Assembly: GCF_041346945.1 (NCBI RefSeq)
Contig: NZ_CP166850.1
Span: 4,882,501-4,946,500, forward strand
Direction: 5' to 3'
DNA: 64,000 bases
Source of the DNA: Amycolatopsis sp. cg9
Lineage (GTDB): Bacteria; Actinomycetota; Actinomycetes; Mycobacteriales; Pseudonocardiaceae
The notes below the pieces were generated by a model. It did not search any database and was not told where the DNA came from. It saw nothing but the letters and a program-made list of their open reading frames with translations. The position numbers were made by a program, and so were the translations under genes. Of the stretch, positions 50,759 to 58,480 are shown piece after piece. Within the stretch, counting starts at the first letter, position 1. Every line of letters starts with the position of its first letter.

Positions 50759-51118
50759 CTGGGTCCTCCAAGACTCGTCTGCGGGTGTCGTCCGCGATCC
50801 TAGTGAGCTGCCTCGCCGCGGCGCCGTGTGTGCCAGCGGGGGACGCCCGCGCGGGCGGGGGAGGCCGCGCCGATGGGCGTTGCGCCCGCCTGGTCGCTCG
50901 ATGCGCGGGCGAGCGGCGGGCCGAGGGGACCGGACCGCGTCAACGGCCATGGGACCGTCAGGGCTCGCGTGAACGGCTCGCCCGTGGCCGGGGCCGCCGG
51001 GTCCGGGCATCCCCGCTGGTGCTCGATGCGCGGGCGGGTGGCGGGCCGGACCGCGTCGGCGGGCTTCGAGCCGTCAGGGCTCGCCTGCGATCCGGTGCCA
51101 GGGGAACCGCGGGCGTCC
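50759..51118. other. Gene-free region with an imperfect direct repeat
   Basis: No gene is supported between the Lrp-domain gene and the DnaQ/GIY-YIG gene. Two related segments, 50890-50971 and 51016-51086, share GCTCGATGCGCGGGCG, GGCGGGCCG, GGACCGCGTC and CCGTCAGGGCTCGC in the same order. The first copy has small extra pieces. It is very G/C-rich with no clear promoter. Confidence 0.5.
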
Positions 51119-52822
51119 TCAGCCCACGTGCTCCAGGGAATGCGCCCCCGCCACCAGGTCCAGCCACCCCCGCCAGCCCGCCACCGCCGCCGGTTCCGCC
51201 CACGGCCTCGTCGTCCTCACCAGCCGGACCCCCGGGCGGGCCAGCCAGCGCAGCAGCACGCCGACCTCCTCCGGGGCCGCTCCGTGCAGGGGGCCTGGCT
51301 CCGGCAGGACCGTCTCCGCCGACGCCACCAGCGCCTCCACCACCGGCATCGGCGGCACCCCGCGCCGGGCCACGCCCGCCGAGGCCAGGCGGCCGTAGCG
51401 GATCACCGCCAGCTCCCAGCCGCCCGCGCCGTCCGGGCCCGCCGCGATCAGCTCGCCGATCGAGGCCAGTGCTCCCTGGCGGTGGGCCCGGCCCAGCGCG
51501 CGGATCAGGGCCGCCAGCTCGTCGCGGTGGCGGGCCGCCTGCTCGTAGTGCTCGCCGGCCGCCAGGCGCTCCACGTGCTCCGCCGCCGTGTGGAGGGGGC
51601 GGCCGTCCAGGCCCGCGATCAGGCCCGACACCGACTCGACCAGGGGCTCGTACGCCTCGACGCTCTGGCGTCCCGCGCACGGCGCGCCACAGCGGCCCAG
51701 CTCCGCCAGGACGCACGGGGTGCCGTTCGGCGAGCGGGGCGAGATCCGCTGCGTGCACGTCCGCAGGCCGGACGCGCCGGCCAGGGTGTCCGCCGTCGCG
51801 CGGGCGTCCGCCTGGTTGCGGAACGGGCCCAGCACCCCCGGGCGCGGCAGGCGGACCACCGACAGCCGCGGGAAGGCCTCCTCGGTCAGCCCGATCCACC
51901 AGCCCTGGTGGCGGTTCTTCGACCGGCGGTTGTACGCGGGCCGGTGGGCCGCGATCAGCCGCAGCTCCCGCACCTCCGCCTCCAGCGCGTGCGCGCACAC
52001 GACGTGGTCGACGCGCTCCGCCAGCGCGACCATCTCCCGGATCCGGCTGCGGTTCTCCGAACCCGTGAAGTACGTCCGCACCCGCCGCCGCAGGTCCTTC
52101 GCCGTGCCGACGTAGAGGACCTCGTCCTTCGGGCCCTTGAACAGGTAGACGCCCGGCGCGGCCGGCAGGTCCGCCGCCAGGTGCCGCTTCGCCCGCTGGG
52201 CGACCGTCACCTCCGGGAGGTACCCCATCAGCTCCTCGAGCGAATGGACGCCCAGGTTCCCGACGCGCTCCAGCAGGCCGTGCAGCACGTCGACCGTGGC
52301 GCGCGCGTCGTCGAGGGCGCGGTGCGTCGGCCGCGTCCGCGCGCCGAACAGCAGCGCCAGCGCCGTCAGGTTGTAGCGCCCGACCTCGTCGCGCGGCACG
52401 ACGCGCCGGGCCAGCCGCGCCGTGCACACCACCGTCAGCTTCGGCCAGACGTAGCCGTGCGCCTCGCAGGCGGCGCGCATGTGCGAGGTGTCGAACCCCG
52501 AGTTGTGCGCCACCAGCACCGACCCGCCGATGAACTCCAGGAACGCCGGCAGTACCTCCTCGACCGGCGGCGCGTCGTACACCATCAGCTGGGTGATGCC
52601 CGTCAGCGAGACGATCTGGGGCGGGATGGTCTTGCCGGGGTTCACCAGGGTCGCGAACTCGCCGAGCACTTCGCCCGCGCGCACCTTCACCGCGCCGATT
52701 TCGGTGATTTCGGACGCGCCCGGTCCGGCTCCCGTGGTTTCCAGGTCGAAGACCACGAAAGTCGTTTCCCGCAACGGGGTTCCCAGCTCGTCGAACGCGA
52801 GTTGTTCCTGGATCGAACGCAT
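51119..52822 (-). CDS. DnaQ-like exonuclease fused to a UvrC-type GIY-YIG domain
   Basis: A 567-residue DNA-repair-type protein (Rv2191 relative, Cho-like). The N-terminal about 190 residues form a DEDDh exonuclease: FVVFDLETTG (Asp and Glu), SVLVAHNSGFD, and HRALDDARATVDVL with the last His/Asp. A GIY-YIG nuclease follows near 215-300 (PGVYLFKGPKDEVLYVGTAKDLRRRVRTYF). A Cys-rich UvrC-like segment (CVLAELGRCGAPCAGRQS) is near 390. The ATG at 52822 is used. It is divergent from the NYN gene. The in vivo role, probably an alternative to UvrC incision, is inference. Confidence 0.92.
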   Translation of the reverse strand: MRSIQEQLAFDELGTPLRETTFVVFDLETTGAGPGASEITEIGAVKVRAGEVLGEFATLVNPGKTIPPQIVSLTGITQLMVYDAPPVEEVLPAFLEFIGGSVLVAHNSGFDTSHMRAACEAHGYVWPKLTVVCTARLARRVVPRDEVGRYNLTALALLFGARTRPTHRALDDARATVDVLHGLLERVGNLGVHSLEELMGYLPEVTVAQRAKRHLAADLPAAPGVYLFKGPKDEVLYVGTAKDLRRRVRTYFTGSENRSRIREMVALAERVDHVVCAHALEAEVRELRLIAAHRPAYNRRSKNRHQGWWIGLTEEAFPRLSVVRLPRPGVLGPFRNQADARATADTLAGASGLRTCTQRISPRSPNGTPCVLAELGRCGAPCAGRQSVEAYEPLVESVSGLIAGLDGRPLHTAAEHVERLAAGEHYEQAARHRDELAALIRALGRAHRQGALASIGELIAAGPDGAGGWELAVIRYGRLASAGVARRGVPPMPVVEALVASAETVLPEPGPLHGAAPEEVGVLLRWLARPGVRLVRTTRPWAEPAAVAGWRGWLDLVAGAHSLEHVG

Positions 52823-52919
52823 GGGCGGGACTGTAGGGGCGACCACCGACAGTTTCCGGGCGCCGCCGGTCCGTGTCCCGCGCGGCGCGGGATGCGGGGG
52901 CGGGGCCTACCCTGGACCA

Positions 52920-54308
52920 ATGCACCCGCAGCCGCTCGTGCCGGAGCCGCCGGAGGACCCCGCCGGTCCCTCGGGTGTCGCGTCGCGCCCGGAGCCGGCT
53001 GAAGAGCCCGCCGACCGGCCCGAACCCGCCACCTGGCCGGCGCTGCCGGAGCCGGTCCGGGACCGGATCGCCGAGCTCGCCGCGGCGGCCGTCGCCAAGC
53101 TCCCGGGCACCGACGTGCCGCGCCAGCTGCGGCCGGTCGCCAAGTTCGCCCCCGCCAAGCGTGCCAAGCTCGGCGGGGCCGCCCTGCTGGCTTCCCTGGG
53201 CGAGTCCTCGCAGTTCCGCACCGCCGTCATCGAGTGGTTGCGTGAACACCGCACCGACGCGCTGGACCCGAACGCCGCCGACTCCGTCGCCGCGGCGGCC
53301 GCCGCCGTCCTGCTCGGGGAGTCCGGGGCCGCCGGGCGCGTGCGGCTGGTCGCCAAGAACGCCGAGGAGAACGCCCTCCGCGCCGAACGCGACGCCGCGC
53401 TGGCCCGCAACCAGCGGCTCGAGGCCGAACTCCTCCAGGTCCGCGCGGAACTGGCCGAGGCGCAACGGGCCGCGGAAAGCGCCCGCGGCGAGCGCGAAGG
53501 CGAAGTCGAGAAGCTCCTCAAACGGCTTCGCGAACAAGGCGTCCAGCTGCGCCAGGCCCGTGACGCGGTCGAAGCGGCGTCCGCCGAGGCCGAACGCGGG
53601 TCCGCCGCCCGCGCCGACGAGATCGCCGCGCTGACCGCGCAGCTCGACCGCGAACGCCAGCGCGTCGCGGCCGAACGCGCCCGCGCCGACCGCGCCGCCG
53701 CCGACGCCGAGATCGCCCGCCAGTCCGCCCGGGAAGCCCGGCAGGCCGACGAGGTGCGCCTCGCGCTGCTGATCGACACGATCGACGGCGCCGTCACCGG
53801 CCTCCGCCGCGAACTCGCCCTCGGCGCCCGCGGCGCCCGCCCCGCGGACATGGTGCGCGGCACCCGGTCCGGCACCGGGCAGGGCGGCAAGATCGCGGAC
53901 GTGTCCACCCTGGACCGTTACCTCGCGCTGCCCAACGTGCACCTGATCGTCGACGGCTACAACGTCACCAAGACCGGTTACCCCGAACTCGCCCTCGCCG
54001 ACCAGCGCGACCGGCTGATCCACCAGCTCCAGGCACTGGCCGCCCGCACCTCCGCCGAGGTCACGGTGGTCTTCGACGGCGCCGGCGTGCTCTCGGTCCC
54101 CGCGGCGGTGCCGCGCGGGGTGCGGGTGCTGTTCTCCGACCGCGGGGTGCTGGCCGACGACGTGATCCGCAACCTCGTCGCGGCCGAACCCGCGGGCCGG
54201 CCGATGGTGGTGGCGACGTCCGACCGCGCGGTGGCGGACTCGGTCCGCGGCGGCGGCGCCCACCCGACGCCGTCTTCGGTGCTGGTCAGCCGCCTTTCGC
54301 GGGTCTGA
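52920..54308 (+). CDS. NYN-domain RNA-binding/nuclease-like protein with a long coiled coil
   Basis: A 462-residue protein. Residues 1-40 are Pro/Glu-rich. A helical domain follows (about 45-130). A long coiled coil with repeated Ala/Glu/Arg heptads runs from about 140 to 295. The C-terminal NYN (YacP/PIN-like) domain begins at NVHLIVDGYNVTKTGYP near 343 and contains TVVFDGAGV and VLFSDRGVLADDVIRNLV, with the acidic residues expected of a nuclease. Related proteins in Firmicutes cut mRNA on ribosomes. The substrate here is not known. Confidence 0.88.
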   Translation: MHPQPLVPEPPEDPAGPSGVASRPEPAEEPADRPEPATWPALPEPVRDRIAELAAAAVAKLPGTDVPRQLRPVAKFAPAKRAKLGGAALLASLGESSQFRTAVIEWLREHRTDALDPNAADSVAAAAAAVLLGESGAAGRVRLVAKNAEENALRAERDAALARNQRLEAELLQVRAELAEAQRAAESARGEREGEVEKLLKRLREQGVQLRQARDAVEAASAEAERGSAARADEIAALTAQLDRERQRVAAERARADRAAADAEIARQSAREARQADEVRLALLIDTIDGAVTGLRRELALGARGARPADMVRGTRSGTGQGGKIADVSTLDRYLALPNVHLIVDGYNVTKTGYPELALADQRDRLIHQLQALAARTSAEVTVVFDGAGVLSVPAAVPRGVRVLFSDRGVLADDVIRNLVAAEPAGRPMVVATSDRAVADSVRGGGAHPTPSSVLVSRLSRV

Positions 54309-54340
54309 TCGCCCGAAATTGTCGGTGGTGCCCCTTACCG

Positions 54341-54371
54341 TCCTCCTCAGTCGGTGACGACGTGAGGAGGA
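54341..54371 (+). promoter_or_regulatory. Hairpin that masks the ribosome binding site of the small CxxC gene
   Basis: TCCTCCTCA (54341-54349) is the exact complement of TGAGGAGGA (54363-54371), which contains the Shine-Dalgarno GAGGAGG. Loop length is 13 nt. When folded, the start at 54376 would be closed to ribosomes. Confidence 0.55.
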
Positions 54372-54375
54372 CCAC

Positions 54376-54633
54376 GTGAACGACACCCCCGACCGGTCCG
54401 AAGTGGACGTCTCGCACATTTCCGTCGAGGACATCGAAAGCCTCGTGGTGGACTGCGATCGGTGCGTGGTGCGCGGCATCTCCTGCCACGACTGCGTGGT
54501 GAGCGTGCTGCTCGGCGCGCCGCCCGCCGTCGTCTGGGACGCCGACGAGCGCCGCGCCGTCGACGCACTCGCCGAAGCGGGGATGGTGCCGCGGCTGCGC
54601 TTGGTGGAGGGAGTGGCCTTGCGCACGGCCTGA
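54376..54633 (+). CDS. Small protein with paired CxxC motifs
   Basis: An 85-residue protein starting at GTG. CDRC-x6-CHDC places Cys27, Cys30, Cys37 and Cys40 as a probable zinc (or redox) knuckle. A helical end follows (ADERRAVDALAEAGMVPRLRLVEG). The Shine-Dalgarno is very strong but lies in a perfect hairpin. It sits between the NYN gene and the leader of the NlpC/P60 gene. No function is assigned. Confidence 0.75.
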   Translation: MNDTPDRSEVDVSHISVEDIESLVVDCDRCVVRGISCHDCVVSVLLGAPPAVVWDADERRAVDALAEAGMVPRLRLVEGVALRTA

Positions 54634-55057
54634 CACGCCCGTTTCGTGTCGGCGCGCCGAATGGTCGATCGGATCAGGTGAACGGTCGGTGACCGAATCG
54701 GCTTCGGGAATATCCCCAGCGTGTAACGCCCATCACATGTTTTCTCCACAGCTGGTCCGATGGTGTTTCGGGGCGCTACGGAGAGTTTTTGGCCGACGGG
54801 TGGTGGACGTGGTGGCGGTCTTTTCGTAACCTGTCCGAGATCTCGTGGCCCCCGGCCGTCGATGAGGCGGCGACGCGAGATCGCCGCCGGGCGCAGCTTT
54901 GTCGGGAAGCTGGGATCCGGAACCACCACCGCTTTGCTTCACCTGTTGCGGACGAAGCATCCCCGAAGCGGTGGGGACGAGCGGCGAAGAGGACTCCCCG
55001 GCCTCTTCGTGCCCCGGTCCCCGACGGCGGCCGAGACCAAAGGAGACCCGCGCGACC
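54634..55057 (+). promoter_or_regulatory. Long structured leader of the NlpC/P60 gene
   Basis: About 420 bp without a gene. The first 120 bp are less G/C-rich and hold probable promoter sequence, including GTGTAACGCCCATCACA near 54721. From 54866 four perfect stems follow in a row: GGCGGCGA/TCGCCGCC (54866-54888), CAGCTT/AAGCTG (54894-54912), a two-part stem CCACCGCTT/AAGCGGTGG with inner GCTTC/GAAGC (54926-54974), and CGAAGAGG/CCTCTTCG (54985-55009). AAAGGAG lies about 13 nt before the GTG. The layout suggests a cis-acting RNA; it does not fit a class I recognise. Confidence 0.5.
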
Positions 55058-56110
55058 GTGCAGTCGCATCCAGTCAGGCGCGTGGTGTCAGGTGCCCTCG
55101 CCGCGGCTTCGGTGATCACCCTCGTCACCGTGGCCCAGCCGACGGCCATCGCCGCCCCCGTCCCCGTCCTCCAGGCCCCGCCCACCGGTTCGGACGCCCT
55201 CGCCCAGTACCGCGACCTCGCGGCGCAGGCCGAAAAGCTCAACGAAGACCTGCTCAAGGCCCAGGACGACCTGAAGGCCAAGCAGGGTGAGCTCGACAAG
55301 GCCACCGGCGACGTCAACGCGGCGAAGGACCAGGCCGCCCAGGCGTCCGAGAACCAGAAGAAGTACCAGACCGAGGTCGACAAGTTCGCCGGCGCGTCGT
55401 TCACCAGCGGTGTCCAGCTGAACAAGCTGTCCGCGCTGCTGGCCGGCACGTCCACGCAGGACTTCCTCGACCGTTCCTCGGCGCTCGAGGTGATCGCGAC
55501 CGAAAAGAACGGCGCGATGGGCAACCTCACCGGCGCCGTGCAGCAGGCCAACGACGCCACCGCCAAGGCCACCGACGCCGCGAAGCGCGCGACGGACGCC
55601 CGTGACGCGGCGGCGAAGCTGACCCAGGACATCCAGGCCAAGCAGAAGACGCTCAACGACCAGATCGAGCAGCTCAAGGCCGCCAACAAGAACCTCAGCG
55701 CGGCCGACAAGGCGCTGCAGGGCGACCAGGGCGGCTCGGCGCCGAACGTCAAGGCGCCCACCGCGGCCGCCCAGACCGCGGTCAACGCGGCGCTGAGCAA
55801 GCTCGGCAGCCCGTACGGCTGGGGCGACACCGGCCCCAGCTCGTTCGACTGCTCCGGCCTGATGCTGTGGGCCTACGGCAAGGCCGGGGTCAAGCTGCCC
55901 CGGTCGAGCCGCGAGCAGTCCACGTTCGGCGCCGCGGTGCCGCGCGACCAGCTCCAGCCGGGCGACCTCGTGTTCTACTACTCGCCCGTTTCGCACGTCG
56001 GCATGTACATCGGCGACGGCAAGATGGTCCACGCGCCCGACACCGGCGACGTCGTGAAGATTTCGCCGCTGCAGAGCCAGTACGCGGGGGCACGCCGCCC
56101 GACGTCCTGA
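55058..56110 (+). CDS. NlpC/P60 peptidoglycan hydrolase
   Basis: A 350-residue exported D,L-endopeptidase of the Rv2190c/RipA type. A signal peptide (VRRVVSGALAAASVITLVTVAQPTAIAA) ends near residue 32. Residues about 50-225 form a coiled coil (LAAQAEKLNEDLLKAQDDLKAKQGELDKATGDVN, and two more blocks). The catalytic domain has FDCSGLMLW with Cys265, SHVGMYIG with His313 and VHAP with His325. The GTG at 55058 is chosen because the signal peptide begins there. An unusually long structured leader precedes it. Confidence 0.93.
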   Translation: MQSHPVRRVVSGALAAASVITLVTVAQPTAIAAPVPVLQAPPTGSDALAQYRDLAAQAEKLNEDLLKAQDDLKAKQGELDKATGDVNAAKDQAAQASENQKKYQTEVDKFAGASFTSGVQLNKLSALLAGTSTQDFLDRSSALEVIATEKNGAMGNLTGAVQQANDATAKATDAAKRATDARDAAAKLTQDIQAKQKTLNDQIEQLKAANKNLSAADKALQGDQGGSAPNVKAPTAAAQTAVNAALSKLGSPYGWGDTGPSSFDCSGLMLWAYGKAGVKLPRSSREQSTFGAAVPRDQLQPGDLVFYYSPVSHVGMYIGDGKMVHAPDTGDVVKISPLQSQYAGARRPTS

Positions 56111-56128
56111 CCCGAGCAGCACTCCGCG

Positions 56129-56160
56129 AAGGGCGGTACCGCACACGCGGTGCCGCCCTT
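56129..56160 (+). terminator. Terminator after the NlpC/P60 gene
   Basis: AAGGGCGGTACCGC pairs with GCGGTGCCGCCCTT around ACAC, 18 nt after the stop, followed by TTTC. Confidence 0.87.
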
Positions 56161-56193
56161 TCGCCGTACACGGCGGCCGCTAGCCTCTGGGAC

Positions 56194-57351
56194 GTGCTCA
56201 AGACCCTGCTCGTGACCAACGACTTCCCGCCCCGGCCCGGGGGGATCCAGAACTACCTGAACTCCCTCGCCACCCGGCTGCCGGCGGACGACCTGGTCGT
56301 CTACGCGCCTTCGTGGGAGTCGCGGACGGGGTCGCACGAGGAGTTCGACGCGGCGGCGCCGTTCGAGGTCGTGCGGCACCCGACGTCGCTGATGCTGCCG
56401 ACGCCGGACGTGCTCCGCCGCGCGAAGCAGATCATGCGGGCGCGGGACTGCGAAGCCGTCTGGTTCGGCGCCGCGGCGCCGCTGGCGCTGCTCGGGCACT
56501 CCCTGCGCCAGGCCGGTGCGCGGCGCGTCGTGGCGTCGACGCACGGCCACGAAGTCGGCTGGTCCATGCTCCCGGCGTCGCGGCAGGCGCTGCGGCGCAT
56601 CGGCGACACCGTGGACGTCGTCACCTACGTCAGCCGCTACACGCGCGGCCGGTTCGCCGCCGCGTTCGGCCCGATGGCCGGGCTGGAGCTGCTGCCGTCC
56701 GGCGTGGACACCGGACTGTACAAACCGGACCCCGCGGGCCGCGCGGAAATCCGCGCCCGGCACGGCCTTTCCGACCGGCCGACCGTCGTCTGCGTGTCGC
56801 GGCTGGTCCCGCGCAAGGGCCAGGACCAGCTGATCCGCGCGTTGCCGCTGATCCGCGAACGCGTTCCGGACGCGGCGCTGCTCATCGTCGGCGGCGGGCC
56901 CTACCGCAAGAAGCTCAGCGAGCTGGTCACCGGGCTCGGCCTGGAGCGCGACGTCGTGCTCACCGGCTCGGTGCCGTGGGCCGAGCTGCCCGCCCACTAC
57001 GCGGCCGGCGACGTCTTCGCGATGCCCGCCCGCACCCGCGGCAAGGGGCTCGACGTCGAAGGGCTCGGCATCGTCTACCTGGAGGCGTCGGCGACCGGGC
57101 TGCCGGTCGTGGCCGGCAACTCCGGCGGGGCCCCGGAAACGGTGCTCGACGAGGTCACCGGGCACGTCGTCGAAGGCCGCGACACCGGCCAGCTGGCCGA
57201 AACCCTCGCCAGCCTCCTGGCCGACCCCGTGCGGGCGCGCCGGATGGGGCAGGCGGGCCGCGCCTGGGTCACCGAGAACTGGCGGTGGGACACCCTGGCC
57301 GGGCGGCTGTCCGGCCTGCTCGACGGCGATCCGGTGGCCGTCGTCCGCTGA
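56194..57351 (+). CDS. pimB: Phosphatidylinositol mannosyltransferase PimB-type
   Basis: A 385-residue GT-B glycosyltransferase of family GT4 that adds the second mannose to phosphatidylinositol mannosides at the inner face of the membrane. It begins LKTLLVTNDFPPRPGGIQNYLNSLA (acceptor loop). The C-terminal donor domain has VCVSRLVPRKGQDQLIRALPLI near 206, LLIVGGGPYRKKL near 238, and the EX7E motif in EGLGIVYLEASATGLPVVAGNSGG near 291. It matches Rv2188c, near the NlpC/P60 gene as in mycobacteria. The start is GTG. Confidence 0.93.
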   Translation: MLKTLLVTNDFPPRPGGIQNYLNSLATRLPADDLVVYAPSWESRTGSHEEFDAAAPFEVVRHPTSLMLPTPDVLRRAKQIMRARDCEAVWFGAAAPLALLGHSLRQAGARRVVASTHGHEVGWSMLPASRQALRRIGDTVDVVTYVSRYTRGRFAAAFGPMAGLELLPSGVDTGLYKPDPAGRAEIRARHGLSDRPTVVCVSRLVPRKGQDQLIRALPLIRERVPDAALLIVGGGPYRKKLSELVTGLGLERDVVLTGSVPWAELPAHYAAGDVFAMPARTRGKGLDVEGLGIVYLEASATGLPVVAGNSGGAPETVLDEVTGHVVEGRDTGQLAETLASLLADPVRARRMGQAGRAWVTENWRWDTLAGRLSGLLDGDPVAVVR

Positions 57352-57354
57352 GGC

Positions 57355-57978
57355 TCACGGCGTGTAGAGCGCCGGGTGCCGCGGATCGTCGACGCGCACG
57401 ACGACGTCGGCGAACGAGCTGGGGTCCACTTCCTCTTCGTAGCGCTCGTAAGCCGGGACCGCCCACCCTTCCGGCACGCGGCGGCGCAGCGCGGCGGGGG
57501 AGAGCCACAGGTGCACGGCCAGGTCGAAGGTCAGGCCGGCGCCGAGCAGCAGCTCGCCGTCGAGGAGCACGACGCCGCCTTCGGGGACGGGCACCCGTTC
57601 GGCGCGGGTCGCGCGGTCGCGGCCGGCGTCCCACAGCGAAGGCAGGACTTCGCCGGAACCGCCGTCGCCCAGCGGGTCGAGCACCTCGCGGCGGAGGGCG
57701 CCGAGGTCGAGCCAGTCGGTGTAGCGGGCGTCGGGGTTCGTGCGGCCGTGCTCGTAGCGCAGCGACGCCGGGCGCAGGAAGTCTTTCGCGGACACGCGCA
57801 GGGCCGCGCGGCCGCGCAGGCGCAGCGGGTCGACCAGCGCGTCCGCGAGTTCTGTGGTTTCCGTCGCACCCGCCGCGCCGTCGACGGCGACCGCGAACCG
57901 TGGACGCCCGGTGAGCGCGTCGATGCGTTCGGTCAGCTCTTCGGCCAGCACGGCCGGGGAAATGGGGCGGTAGCGCAC
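57355..57978 (-). CDS. Uridine kinase-like protein with altered P-loop
   Basis: A 207-residue P-loop-type fold resembling uridine kinases: RFAVAVDGAAGATETTELADALVDPLRLRGRAALRVSAKDFLRPASLRYEHGRTNPDARYTDWLDLGALRREVLDPL. The Walker A position reads DGAAGATETT, so the invariant Gly-Lys-Ser/Thr is missing. It may not hydrolyse ATP, or may use another residue. VVLLDGELLL is the usual strand before the lid. The start is GTG. It is convergent with pimB. Confidence 0.75.
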   Translation of the reverse strand: MRYRPISPAVLAEELTERIDALTGRPRFAVAVDGAAGATETTELADALVDPLRLRGRAALRVSAKDFLRPASLRYEHGRTNPDARYTDWLDLGALRREVLDPLGDGGSGEVLPSLWDAGRDRATRAERVPVPEGGVVLLDGELLLGAGLTFDLAVHLWLSPAALRRRVPEGWAVPAYERYEEEVDPSSFADVVVRVDDPRHPALYTP

Positions 57979-58043
57979 GAGTACCGATCCTCCCAGCCGG
58001 GCCTCCGGCCGGTTTTGTCGTACCCCGGTGGGAAGATGCGGGC

Positions 58044-58457
58044 ATGACTTCCTCAGTGGGGAAAACGGCCGATGTCGGGTGGAACATCGGCGTTTCGCGG
58101 ACCCTGCCGTACCCGGCGGAGACGGTCTGGGACTTCCTGGTGAGCCGCGACGGCGTCGCGATCTGGCTGGGTCCCGGGGTCGAGCTGCCGCGGGAACCGG
58201 GCGTGGAGTACGAGACGGCGAACGGCACGGTCGGCGAGATCCGCAGCTACGTCGAGCACGACCGCGTGCGGCTCACGTGGCGGCCGAGCGACTGGGACCA
58301 CGATTCGACCGTCCAGGTGCGGCTGAGCGGCGCGGGCGCCAAGACCACGCTGCGGTTCCACCAGGAATGGCTCGCGAGCGCCGGAGAACGCGAGGAACAA
58401 CGGGCATACTGGCAGGACGTGACCGAGCGCGTGGTGACGGCACTCGCCGAGCGCTGA
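58044..58457 (+). CDS. SRPBCC-family (AHSA1-like) protein
   Basis: A 137-residue START/Bet v1-like fold. It begins with VSRTLPYPAETVWDFLVS and has VELPREPGVEYETANGTVGEIRSYVEHDRVRLTWRPSDWDHDSTVQVRLSG and FHQEWLASAGEREEQRAYWQDVTERVV. AHSA1-like proteins bind hydrophobic ligands or assist chaperones. It is 23 bp upstream of the P450 gene and may share its transcript. Confidence 0.85.
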   Translation: MTSSVGKTADVGWNIGVSRTLPYPAETVWDFLVSRDGVAIWLGPGVELPREPGVEYETANGTVGEIRSYVEHDRVRLTWRPSDWDHDSTVQVRLSGAGAKTTLRFHQEWLASAGEREEQRAYWQDVTERVVTALAER

Positions 58458-58480
58458 AGCGGACTGCACGGGGGAGCGGA

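Noticed and set aside
50958..54929. A 1323-codon minus-strand frame across the DnaQ/GIY-YIG and NYN genes
   Set aside because: It runs antisense or out of frame to two well-supported genes and shows no domain; long open frames are expected at this GC content.
54634..55057. A canonical c-di-AMP (ydaO/yuaA) riboswitch before the NlpC/P60 gene
   Set aside because: The position is right, but the conserved blocks I would expect (GGGGTGAAT and CCCGTCAGCT-like segments) are not present. The stems are therefore reported as an unassigned leader.
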